From Microbacterium sp. Root53 (GTDB lineage: Bacteria > Actinomycetota > Actinomycetes > Actinomycetales > Microbacteriaceae): DNA of 42,947 nucleotides. This document shows, in pieces, positions 25,906 through 34,020 of this stretch. The stretch's first letter is position 1. Every line of letters starts with the position of its first letter. The notes beneath the pieces were generated by a model that was given only the letters and a program-made list of their open reading frames with translations, was not told the DNA's origin and made no database searches. The position numbers and the translations under genes were made by a program. Where the stretch lies: positions 1-42,947 of the forward strand of contig NZ_LMFR01000008.1 of the NCBI RefSeq assembly GCF_001426925.1. The letters are read 5' to 3'.

Positions 25906-26691
25906 TCAGACCAGGACGGCCCCGGATGTCGCCTCGCGCGGCGCCGGGGCCGTCTCGCGTGCCGGATCCGCATCCCGCGGCACCGCGCACGGATCCGGCT
26001 CCATGAACGTCGTCATGAGCGCGCGCACCGCGACCGCGAACAGGGTCCATCGCCCCGACGGCAGCGCCTGCCCGTCCGCGATCTCGACGACCGGGTGCTC
26101 CAGGCCCTCGAGGGCATGGATCGCGAACCCCTCGCCCAGCGCCGCCATGGCCGCCGTGAAGTCGTGCAGCGTGAACGGCGCGCGCATCCGGTAGCCGTAC
26201 GCGTCCATGAGCCGTCCGTAGAAGCCCGCGAACTCGGCGATCGACTCCTGGTGGCGCTGCCAGCTGGCCTCGCGCAGCTCCGGCCACGTCGTGGCGGTCG
26301 CGCGCAGTGCGAGTACGATCAGGAACGCCTGGGAGTCACGCGCGCACCGGTCCTCCGCCGCCCGCGTCGCACCGGCCACGTGGGTCTCGGCCGCGGCGCG
26401 GATCACGTCGTCGAGCGGGGCCCGACGGGCAACCAGCTCGCCGACCGCCGACGCGGCGCCCTCGACCGGCGACGCGAGACGCAGGCGAACCATCGCGACC
26501 GCGAGATCCCCCTGGTAGTCGGTCTGGTCGGCCCAGAGCCGGTAGGCCGCTCCGGTCGTCAGGCCCGCGCGGCGGAGCACATCCTGCAGCCGGATGTGCT
26601 GCACGCCGGCGGCGGCGCCCCGCTCGAACAGCATCTGGAGGCCGACCTTCAGCAGCAGGGCCCGGGTCTCGTCACCGGTTCGACGTCTCAC
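25906..26691 (-). CDS. TetR family transcriptional regulator
   Basis: 261 residues, long for the family. Residues about 5-60 form the TetR helix-turn-helix (LLLKVGLQMLFERG, RLQDVLRRAGLTTGAAYRLWADQTDYQGDL). The remainder is an unclassified ligand-binding domain ending in a Pro/Ala-rich tail. A minus-strand CAGGAT (26698-26703) six bases before the GTG start suggests a leaderless transcript. It is divergent from the PfkB kinase gene across about 120 bp, but whether it controls that gene cannot be read from the sequence. Confidence 0.87.
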   Translation of the reverse strand: MRRRTGDETRALLLKVGLQMLFERGAAAGVQHIRLQDVLRRAGLTTGAAYRLWADQTDYQGDLAVAMVRLRLASPVEGAASAVGELVARRAPLDDVIRAAAETHVAGATRAAEDRCARDSQAFLIVLALRATATTWPELREASWQRHQESIAEFAGFYGRLMDAYGYRMRAPFTLHDFTAAMAALGEGFAIHALEGLEHPVVEIADGQALPSGRWTLFAVAVRALMTTFMEPDPCAVPRDADPARETAPAPREATSGAVLV

Positions 26692-26813
26692 GCGCCCATC
26701 CTGTCAACCGGCGCACGGACGGGGCGAGGGCAGGACGGCCCGGGCGGCTCTGCCCGGTGTGTTCTGCCCGTCCGGCGGCGCGATAGTGTCGGGCCTCGAA
26801 CGAAGGGACGACC

Positions 26814-27701
26814 ATGGACACCGCACAGCACGTCGAGGTCCTCGTGATCGGCGAGGCGCTCATCGACATCGTCGAGTCGGAGACCGGCACCGTGGAGCAC
26901 GTCGGCGGCAGTCCTGCCAACGTCGCGCTCGGGCTCGGGCGGCGCGGAGTCGACGTCGCCCTCCTCACGCAGCTCGGCGACGACGAGCGCGGGCGCGCGA
27001 TCACGCAGCGCCTCACCGAGTCCGGGGCGCGCGTGCTGCCGGAGTCGACCATCGGGCACCCGACCTCGACGGCCCGCGCCCGCCTCGCGGCCGACGGCAG
27101 CGCCGAGTACGAGTTCGACATCGCATGGGATGCCCTGCCGCCCGTCGCGCTCGTGCCGCGCCTCGTGCACACCGGCTCTATCGCGGCGTTCCTCGAGCCC
27201 GGGGCGTCCTCGATCCGCGACCTGCTCGCCCGGACAGGGGCGGCAGACGTGACGTTCGACCCGAACATCCGCGCCGATCTGCTGGGCGCCCACGACGAGG
27301 CGTTCGCGGCCTTCGAGGCGGTCTCGCGGCTCTCGACGGTCGTCAAGATGAGCGACGAGGACGCCGCCTGGCTGTTCCCGGGGCGGGCGATCGACGAGGT
27401 CCTCGGCGCCGTCCTCGCGCTCGGACCACGCGTGGTCGCCATCACGCAGGGCGCGGCCGGCGCGACGCTCGCGACGGCCGACGATCGCGTGCACGTGCCC
27501 CCGGTCCGGGTGCGCGCGGTCGACACGATCGGCGCGGGCGACACGTTCATGGCGTCGCTCATCCACTCGACGCTCGCCCGCGGCGGGACGACGCCCGACC
27601 GCGCCGCGCTCGAGCGGATGGGCGCGGATGCGGTCCGCGCGGCCGCCATCACGGTCTCGCGCGCGGGCGCCGACCTCCCCTGGGCGAACGAGCTCGACTG
27701 A
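26814..27701 (+). CDS. PfkB family carbohydrate kinase (probable fructokinase)
   Basis: 295 residues. Family motifs are the N-terminal GGSPANVALGLGRRGVDVALL and the C-terminal DTIGAGDTFMASL, where GAGD forms the anion hole and holds the catalytic Asp. An N-terminal VLVIGEALIDIVE is standard. A TAGTGT -10 element (26784-26789) and a GAAGGGA ribosome site precede the ATG. Its place directly before the lacI regulator and the GH32 import cluster suggests that it phosphorylates the fructose released by GH32; other sugars remain possible. Confidence 0.9.
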   Translation: MDTAQHVEVLVIGEALIDIVESETGTVEHVGGSPANVALGLGRRGVDVALLTQLGDDERGRAITQRLTESGARVLPESTIGHPTSTARARLAADGSAEYEFDIAWDALPPVALVPRLVHTGSIAAFLEPGASSIRDLLARTGAADVTFDPNIRADLLGAHDEAFAAFEAVSRLSTVVKMSDEDAAWLFPGRAIDEVLGAVLALGPRVVAITQGAAGATLATADDRVHVPPVRVRAVDTIGAGDTFMASLIHSTLARGGTTPDRAALERMGADAVRAAAITVSRAGADLPWANELD

Positions 27702-27704
27702 CAG

Positions 27705-27734
27705 TTGACTTTCCGACGGACGTGGCCGTACGCT
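27705..27734 (+). promoter_or_regulatory. Promoter of the lacI-permease operon
   Basis: TTGACT (27705-27710), an 18-bp spacer and TACGCT (27729-27734) predict a transcript start near 27741, directly in front of the operator. Confidence 0.6.
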
Positions 27735-27741
27735 GATCCTC

Positions 27742-27755
27742 GTTATACGATTAAC
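27742..27755. promoter_or_regulatory. LacI-type operator at the transcript start
   Basis: GTTATACGATTAAC is an imperfect palindrome around a central CG, the usual form of LacI/GalR operators. It shares the 8-mer GTTATACG with the intragenic site at 28932-28949. Its AT content stands out against the surrounding sequence. Confidence 0.75.
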
Positions 27756-27777
27756 CCCCACGACGAGGTGAAGGCAG

Positions 27778-28839
27778 GTGAACGCGATGGCGCGGAGGTC
27801 GCAGGCGGTGACGATGTCACAGGTAGCCGCGCAGGCGGGCGTCTCCCAGGCCACCGTGTCCCTCGTCCTCAACAACGTCGACGGCGGCCGCGTCGCCGAC
27901 GAGACCCGTGACCGCGTGATGCTCGCGGTCGAGCAGCTCGGGTACCGCACGAACGCGTTCGCCAAGTCGCTGCGCAGCGGGCGCTCGGGCATGATCGGCT
28001 TCATCTCCGACGAGGTCGCGAGCTCCCCCTTTGCGGGACGCCTCCTCAAGGGCGCGCAGATGCTCGCATGGGAGACCGGCAACGTGATCCTCTCGGTCGA
28101 CACGTTCGACGACCCCGATCTCCAGGCCGCCGCGGTCGACATGATGCTGTCGTACCGGGTCGCCGGCGTCGTCTACGCCTCGATGTACCACCGCAACCTC
28201 GAGCTGCCCCCCGGCCTCGAGGGCGTGCCGACCGTCGTCGTCAACGCGCAGGACAGGAACCGCCGCTTCGCCAGCGTGTTCCCGGACGAGGAAGGCGGCG
28301 GATACGCGGCCACCCGCCACCTGATCGAGGCGGGCCACGAGCGCATCGCGATGATCAACATCCAGCCGCCCGTGAGCGACCTGCCGGCCGGCATCGGCCG
28401 CCTCGCCGGCTACCACCGTGCGCTCGCCGAGGCCGGCATCGAGGCCGACCCGGAGCTGGTGCTCTACGGCACCGGCATCGTGGAGGACGGCCTCGCCCTG
28501 ACGACCCGCCTGATGACGCGGGACGCGCCGCCCACGGCGATCTTCTGCGGCAACGACCGCACGGCGTGGGGCGCGTACCGCGCACTCGAGGCGCTCGGAC
28601 TGCGCCCGGCCGAGGACTGCTCGATCGTGGGCTTCGACAACCACGAGACCCTCGCCCCCTACCTGGACCCCGGATTGACCACCGTCGAGCTGCCCTACGA
28701 GCGGATGGCCCGCCGGGCGCTCGAGATCCTGCTGGACGGCACCACGTCCGACCCGCAGCGGATCCCCATCGAGTGCGCGCTGATCGCGCGCGACTCCGTC
28801 TCCACCCCCTCGACCGCGACTGCAAAGGTGCATCGATGA
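27778..28839 (+). CDS. LacI family transcriptional regulator of the fructoside cluster
   Basis: 353 residues. The N-terminal LacI helix-turn-helix MSQVAAQAGVSQATVSLVLNN and hinge YRTNAFAKSLRSGRSGMIGFI are followed by a periplasmic-binding-protein-like sensor domain (VVVNAQDRNRRFASV, AIFCGNDRTAWGAYRAL, SIVGFDNHE). The GTG at 27778 is taken as start; ATG 27787 is possible. It most likely represses its own operon through GTTATACG-type sites at 27742 and 28932 and is released by a fructoside or fructose. It overlaps the permease gene in ATGA. Confidence 0.93.
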   Translation: MNAMARRSQAVTMSQVAAQAGVSQATVSLVLNNVDGGRVADETRDRVMLAVEQLGYRTNAFAKSLRSGRSGMIGFISDEVASSPFAGRLLKGAQMLAWETGNVILSVDTFDDPDLQAAAVDMMLSYRVAGVVYASMYHRNLELPPGLEGVPTVVVNAQDRNRRFASVFPDEEGGGYAATRHLIEAGHERIAMINIQPPVSDLPAGIGRLAGYHRALAEAGIEADPELVLYGTGIVEDGLALTTRLMTRDAPPTAIFCGNDRTAWGAYRALEALGLRPAEDCSIVGFDNHETLAPYLDPGLTTVELPYERMARRALEILLDGTTSDPQRIPIECALIARDSVSTPSTATAKVHR

Positions 28840-29801
28840 CCCTCACCCGAGACCGCGCCCCGGAGGCGCCGACCCGCATCCCGCCGCACCGGCGTGCCGC
28901 GTCGGCCGCGCGGCGCGCCCTGCGCTCCTGGCAGTTATACGTATTACTGGCCCCGGCGCTGATCTACGTCGTCGTCTTCAAGTACTGGCCGATGTACGGC
29001 GCGCAGATCGCCTTCCGCGACTACAACCCCGCGCTCGGCTTCACCGGCAGCCCCTGGGTCGGGCTCGAGCACTTCGTGCGCTTCATGCAGTCGTTCCAGT
29101 TCGAGCGGCTCATGGTGAACACGCTCACGATCAACGGGCTCGGCCTCCTGATCGCCTTCCCGGTGCCGATCGTCCTGGCCCTCATCGTCAACCAGCTGCA
29201 GAGCCGGCGCTTCAAGCGGTTCACGCAGACCGTGCTGTACTCGCCGTCGTTCATCTCCGTCGTCGTGGTCGTCGGGATGATCTTCCTGCTGTTCTCGCCG
29301 CGCTCCGGCATCGTGAACAACGCGATCGTCCTGCTGGGCGGCGACCCCGTGTTCTTCATGGGCTCCGTCGAGTGGTTCCGGCCGCTCTACATCGGCTCGG
29401 ACATCTGGCAGAACGCCGGCTTCTCGATGGTCGTGTACCTCGCCGCCCTCACCGCGATCGATCCGGCGCTGCACGAGGCCGCCCGCGTGGACGGCGCCAA
29501 CAAGTGGCAGCGAATCCGGCACATCGACATCCCCGGGATCATGCCGGTCGTGACGATCCTGTTCATCCTCGCGATCGGCAACCTGTTCAACCTCGGGTTC
29601 GAGAAGGTGCTGCTGATGCAGACCGACCTGAACCTCCCGGCGTCCGAGGTCATCCAGACCTACGTGTACAAGGCGGGGCTGCAGCAGGCGCAGTTCAGCT
29701 ACTCCGCCGCGATCGGCCTGTTCAACTCCCTCATCAACCTCGTTCTGCTGCTGACCTTCAACGGGGTCGCGAAGCGCGCCGGACAATCGACCCTCTGGTG
29801 A
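28836..29801 (+). CDS. Oligosaccharide ABC transporter permease (LplB type)
   Basis: 321 residues with six helices, the first being LYVLLAPALIYVVVFKYWPMYG. The coupling motif ALHEAARVDGANKWQRIRHIDIPGI (EAA---G form) lies near residue 210. LplB-type permeases work with large binding lipoproteins in uptake of oligosaccharides. The start ATG overlaps the lacI stop (ATGA). About 100 bases into the gene, the codons TTA TAC GTA TTA form part of a palindrome that matches the upstream LacI operator, the only cluster of TTA codons noted in this operon. Confidence 0.92.
   Translation: MTLTRDRAPEAPTRIPPHRRAASAARRALRSWQLYVLLAPALIYVVVFKYWPMYGAQIAFRDYNPALGFTGSPWVGLEHFVRFMQSFQFERLMVNTLTINGLGLLIAFPVPIVLALIVNQLQSRRFKRFTQTVLYSPSFISVVVVVGMIFLLFSPRSGIVNNAIVLLGGDPVFFMGSVEWFRPLYIGSDIWQNAGFSMVVYLAALTAIDPALHEAARVDGANKWQRIRHIDIPGIMPVVTILFILAIGNLFNLGFEKVLLMQTDLNLPASEVIQTYVYKAGLQQAQFSYSAAIGLFNSLINLVLLLTFNGVAKRAGQSTLW
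28932..28949. promoter_or_regulatory. Intragenic LacI-type operator candidate
   Basis: CAGTTATACGTATTACTG is an 18-bp palindrome around CG with a single mismatched pair (28936/28945). It shares GTTATACG with the site at 27742 and lies about 1.19 kb from it, within the start of the permease gene. It forces rare TTA and GTA codons in high-GC DNA, which argues for selection on the DNA itself. Confidence 0.65.
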
Positions 29802-29808
29802 CGAAGCC

Positions 29809-30774
29809 ATGACCCTGACACAGACCCAGGCACTGATCGCCCCGGACGCGCCCGTCGCGCGCGGCCCCCGCACCCCTCGTCGCGCCTCGTGGCGCGAGCG
29901 CGCGGCGGATCCGATCTTCAACGCGATCGCGATCGGCACGCTCCTCGTCGCGATCGCCGCGATCCTCTACCCGATGTACTTCATCGTGATCGCGTCGGTC
30001 AGCGAGCCGGCCGAGATCCTCAACGGCAACGTGTGGCTCTGGCCCAAGGGCTTCACGCTCGAGGGCTACACGCGGATCTTCTCCGACCCCACGATCGTGC
30101 GCGGCTTCGCCAACTCCGTGCTCTACACGGTCGTCGGCACGGCGATCAGCGTGGTCACCATCCTGTTCGGCGCGTACGCGCTCTCGCGTCGCGACCTGTT
30201 CGGACGCCGCGTCCTGATGCTCGTCTTCCTCATCACGATGTTCATCGACGGCGGTCTGATCGCCCGCTACCTGGTCGTGCGCGACCTGGGCATGCTCGAC
30301 ACGATCTGGGCGATCGTGCTGCCGGGCGCCGTCGGCGTCTGGAACCTGATCATCGCGCGGGCGTTCTTCGAGAACAACGTGCCGAACGAGCTGCGCGAGG
30401 CCGCGCAGCTGGACGGGGCCGACGACTTCCGGTTCTTCTTCACGATCGTGCTGCCGCTGTCAAAGCCGCTCATCTTCCTGATGATCATGATCCACCTGGT
30501 CGCCAACTGGAACGCGTTCTTCGACGCGCTCATCTACCTCAGCGACGAGGCCAAGTACCCGCTGCAGCTCGTGCTGCGCAACGTGCTCATCCAGTCCGAG
30601 GTCACCGCCGCGGGCGGCTCCGGAGCGCTCGACTCGTACGCCGCCGCCCAGCGCCTGGGCGAGCTCATCAAGTACGGGATGATCGTCATCTCGACGGTCC
30701 CCCTGCTCATCGTCCTTCCGTTCATGCAGAAGCACTTCGCCCAGGGGGCTCTCCTCGGCGCGGTGAAGAGCTGA
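29809..30774 (+). CDS. Oligosaccharide ABC transporter permease (YtcP/MalG type)
   Basis: 321 residues, partner of the LplB-type permease. Six helices start with AIGTLLVAIAAILYPMYFIVIASVS; the coupling motif ELREAAQLDGADDFRFFFTIVLPLSKP follows near residue 195, and the end QKHFAQGALLGAVKS is typical of YtcP-like permeases. It begins seven bases after the preceding gene. No ATPase is encoded in the cluster, as is usual for this family, which relies on a shared MsmK-type ATPase elsewhere in the genome. Confidence 0.92.
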   Translation: MTLTQTQALIAPDAPVARGPRTPRRASWRERAADPIFNAIAIGTLLVAIAAILYPMYFIVIASVSEPAEILNGNVWLWPKGFTLEGYTRIFSDPTIVRGFANSVLYTVVGTAISVVTILFGAYALSRRDLFGRRVLMLVFLITMFIDGGLIARYLVVRDLGMLDTIWAIVLPGAVGVWNLIIARAFFENNVPNELREAAQLDGADDFRFFFTIVLPLSKPLIFLMIMIHLVANWNAFFDALIYLSDEAKYPLQLVLRNVLIQSEVTAAGGSGALDSYAAAQRLGELIKYGMIVISTVPLLIVLPFMQKHFAQGALLGAVKS

Positions 30775-30820
30775 GCGGTCCACCCCAGACCCCCACCACC
30801 ACCCACAGAAGGAACCGTCA

Positions 30821-32431
30821 ATGAGACACCGTCGTTTCACCGTCACCGCCGCCGGGCTGACCGCCGCCGGCATCGCCCTGGCCGGCTGCGCCGCCGCAGG
30901 CCCCACCGAGATCGAGGACAAGTCCGCCGACTACGGCTTCAACGCGGAGGGCCTTCCCATCGTGGACGAGACGCTCACGCTGACGTTCGGCGGCACCAAG
31001 TCGGCGCTCGCCCCCGAGTACGGCGACATGGAGCTCGTGCAGCAGTGGCAGAGCGACACCAACATCGCCATCGAGTGGGAGAACCTCGTCGACCAGGTGT
31101 ACGCCGAGAAGAAGAACCTCATGCTGGCGAGCCAGGATCTGCCCGACGTGCTCTACAACACGGGGCTCAGCGACGCCGAGATCGTGGAGTACGGCAGCAA
31201 CGGCACGCTCCTCCCGCTCGAGGACCTCATCGCCGAGCACGCGCCGATCCTGTCGGGCATCCTCGAGAAGCGTCCCGACATCCGCGCCGCGATCACGTCA
31301 TCCGACGGCCACATCTACTCGCTGCCGAGCGTCGAGGAGCTCGGGATCCTCGCGTTCCCCAACTTCCTGTACATCAACAAGGCGTGGCTCGACACCCTCG
31401 GGCTCCCGATGCCCACCACGATCGACGAATACCACGACGCACTGGCGGCCTTCGCCACCCAGGATCCCAACGGCAACGGCCTGAAGGACGAGATCCCGCT
31501 CTCCTTCCGGACGGACTCGTTCTGCGCGAACCCGCACGACCTGATCGCGGCGCTGGGCGGTCAGCCGGAGAACAACGACCACCGCATCGTGCGCGACGGC
31601 ACGGTCGAGTTCACGGCCGACACCGAGGAGTACCGCGCCGGCGTGAGCGCGCTGGCCGACTGGTACGCCGAGGGCCTGATCGACCCAGAGTCGTTCTCGC
31701 AGGATGACGTCGCCTACCTCGCGAAAGGCAAGTCCGAGACGCCGGTCCTGGGCTCGTTCTTCTGGTGGGAGCTGAAGGAGTTCGTCGGCGAGGACCGCAT
31801 GGACGACTACGCGCTGGTGGGCGTCCTGGAGGGCGTCGACGGCGAGCGTCTCGCGAGCGTCGCGAACAACCAGGAGATCGGGCGCGGCGCCATGGCGATC
31901 ACGCGCGCCAACGAATACCCCGCCGCCACCATCCGCTGGGCCGACCGCCTGTTCGACCCGGTGATGTCGGCGCAGGTCGCGTGGGGCCCGATCGGCGTGA
32001 CGCTCGAGGAGGACGAGACCGGCATGCTCGTGCAGATCCCGGCCGCCGCCGGCGAGTCCGAGGGCGAGCGCCGCCAGCGCGTCGCTCCCGGCGGGCCGCG
32101 CATCACGACCGCCGAGGACTTCGCGACCGTCGTCGCACCCGAGCCCCGCGCGGCGGAGCGGCAGCAGCTCGTCCAGGAGTTCTACGAGCCGCACCGCGCG
32201 AACGAGGGCTACCCGCCCGTCATGCTCTCGAACGAGGAGCTCGACCAGATCTCGCTGACCGTCCCCGAGATCAACGCGCTCGTCAAGGAGAAGTTCGCCT
32301 CGTGGGTCGTGAAGGGCGGAATCGACAGCGAGTGGGACGGCTACGTGTCGCAGCTGCAGACCATGGGCGTCGACGACGTCATCGGGGTCTATCAGCAGGC
32401 GTACGACCGCTTCCAGCAGGGCGGCGAGTGA
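30821..32431 (+). CDS. Oligosaccharide-binding lipoprotein (LipO-like)
   Basis: 536 residues, the large size of LipO/LplA-type binding proteins. The lipobox is ALAGC (Cys23) after a basic start and hydrophobic stretch. The mature part has LTLTFGGTKSALAPEYGDMELVQQW, a region with DPNGNGLKDEIPLSF (a calcium-loop-like motif common in these proteins), and VVKGGIDSEWDGYVSQLQTMGVDD near the end. It captures the oligosaccharide outside the membrane for the two permeases. AGAAGGAA lies upstream of the ATG. It is the most distal transport gene before GH32. Confidence 0.93.
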   Translation: MRHRRFTVTAAGLTAAGIALAGCAAAGPTEIEDKSADYGFNAEGLPIVDETLTLTFGGTKSALAPEYGDMELVQQWQSDTNIAIEWENLVDQVYAEKKNLMLASQDLPDVLYNTGLSDAEIVEYGSNGTLLPLEDLIAEHAPILSGILEKRPDIRAAITSSDGHIYSLPSVEELGILAFPNFLYINKAWLDTLGLPMPTTIDEYHDALAAFATQDPNGNGLKDEIPLSFRTDSFCANPHDLIAALGGQPENNDHRIVRDGTVEFTADTEEYRAGVSALADWYAEGLIDPESFSQDDVAYLAKGKSETPVLGSFFWWELKEFVGEDRMDDYALVGVLEGVDGERLASVANNQEIGRGAMAITRANEYPAATIRWADRLFDPVMSAQVAWGPIGVTLEEDETGMLVQIPAAAGESEGERRQRVAPGGPRITTAEDFATVVAPEPRAAERQQLVQEFYEPHRANEGYPPVMLSNEELDQISLTVPEINALVKEKFASWVVKGGIDSEWDGYVSQLQTMGVDDVIGVYQQAYDRFQQGGE

Positions 32432-32565
32432 TCCGGGGTCGGGGCGTCCCTCGCGGCGCCCCGGCCTTCCCCCCCCTCCCCGTCGTCCTCTGCTGAATTC
32501 CTCCCCTGCATCGGCGTCCTCGCCCGGCCCCATCGGACCGCATTCGAATCCCAGGAGACCCTTTC

Positions 32566-33936
32566 GTGACCTCGACCGCCACCAGCCCGGCGACCACCTC
32601 GATCCGCCCGTCCGCGCACTTCACCGCGCGGCGGAGCTGGCTCAACGACCCGAACGGCCTGCTCTTCCACGACGGCGTGTATCACCTGTTCTTCCAGACG
32701 AACCCGTCGGGCAGCACGTGGGGGAACATCTCGTGGGGCCATGCGACGTCCACCGACCTGGTGACGTGGACAGAGCGCGACATCGCGATCCCTCACACCG
32801 AGGACGAGATGGCGTTCTCGGGCAGCGCGGTGGTCGATGCTCACAACACCGCCGGCTTCGCCGGACCGGGCGAGACCGCGCTCGTGGCGATCTACACGGC
32901 CGCGGCGCACCCCGGATCGGGCCGCACGACGCAGGCGCAGTCGCTCGCCTTCAGCGTCGACGCAGGCGAGACGTGGACCCGCTACGCGGGGAACCCCGTC
33001 CTCGACATCGGATCCAGCGAGTTCCGGGATCCCAAGGTGTTCTGGTACGGCGGCGACGACGGGCACTGGGTCATGGCGGTCGTCGCGGCCACGGAGCACC
33101 GGGTGCTCTTCTACACGTCGCCCGACCTCATCTCGTGGACGAAGACGTCGCAGTTCGGCCCCGCCCACGCCACGGGAGGCGTGTGGGAGTGCCCCGACCT
33201 CTTCCCCCTGACGGTCGCGGAGACGGGCGAGACCCGCTGGGTCCTGATCGTCAGCCTCAACCCCGGCGGCATCGCGGGGGGCTCGGGCACGCAGTACTTC
33301 CTGGGCGACTTCGACGGCACGACGTTCACCCCCGAGCGGATCGTCGAATCCGACGACCTCGCAGACTTCGACTGGGTGGACTACGGGCACGACTACTACG
33401 CGGCCGTGTCCTTCGCGAACGTGCCCGACGGGCGCCGCCTGATGGTCGGATGGGCCAGCAACTGGCTGTACGCCGAAGAGACGCCGACGGGCCCGTGGCG
33501 TTCGGCGATGTCGCTGGTGCGCGAGATGTCGCTCGTGCGTCGGGCCGACGGAAGGCTCGCGCTCGCGCAGGCTCCGGTGCTTCCGGCCGCTCCGTCGATG
33601 CTTCGCGCGCACAGGTTCTCGGCCCCGCGGGGCGGGGGCCGCACCACCGCGTCGCTGTCGAACGCGTCGGGCGAGGAGTTCGTCGTCACGGTAGATGCCG
33701 ACGCGCGCGTCATCGCGTGCGACCGCGGAGCGTCGGGCGACACCGGCTTCCACGCGGAGTTCCGCGCCGTGGCCCGCGCTCCGCTCCCCGCCGGCGTCGG
33801 CGACGTGGAGCTGCTCATCGTCGCGGACGGCACCGTGGTCGAGGTGTTCGCCGCCGGCGGCACGGTCTGCCTGACCGAGCAGGTGTTCCCCTCGGCGCCC
33901 TACAACCGCTTCGAGGTCCGGCACACCGCCGAGTGA
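32566..33936 (+). CDS. Glycoside hydrolase family 32 (intracellular beta-fructosidase)
   Basis: 456 residues of the five-bladed propeller plus beta-sandwich type. The three acid residues of GH32 are all present: nucleophile Asp28 in WLNDPNG, Asp155 in FRDPK, and the acid/base Glu208 in WECPD. There is no signal peptide, so it acts in the cytoplasm on imported substrate: fructo-oligosaccharides, levan or inulin fragments, or sucrose. The start is GTG 32566 with CAGGAGA upstream. It is 134 bp after the binding-protein gene and closes the cluster. Confidence 0.95.
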   Translation: MTSTATSPATTSIRPSAHFTARRSWLNDPNGLLFHDGVYHLFFQTNPSGSTWGNISWGHATSTDLVTWTERDIAIPHTEDEMAFSGSAVVDAHNTAGFAGPGETALVAIYTAAAHPGSGRTTQAQSLAFSVDAGETWTRYAGNPVLDIGSSEFRDPKVFWYGGDDGHWVMAVVAATEHRVLFYTSPDLISWTKTSQFGPAHATGGVWECPDLFPLTVAETGETRWVLIVSLNPGGIAGGSGTQYFLGDFDGTTFTPERIVESDDLADFDWVDYGHDYYAAVSFANVPDGRRLMVGWASNWLYAEETPTGPWRSAMSLVREMSLVRRADGRLALAQAPVLPAAPSMLRAHRFSAPRGGGRTTASLSNASGEEFVVTVDADARVIACDRGASGDTGFHAEFRAVARAPLPAGVGDVELLIVADGTVVEVFAAGGTVCLTEQVFPSAPYNRFEVRHTAE

Positions 33937-34020
33937 CGCGCCGGACATCCGCACCGTGGCGCTGCGCCGCGATGCGTCTCCTCCGCGTCTCCCGCACGTC
34001 GCCGCCTGCTCTCCGCGCGT

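Noticed and set aside
25902..25920. A terminator between the phospholipase A2 and TetR genes
   Set aside because: GCCGTC and GACGGC can pair, but the stem is only six bases, without a T tract, and it overlaps the TetR stop region.
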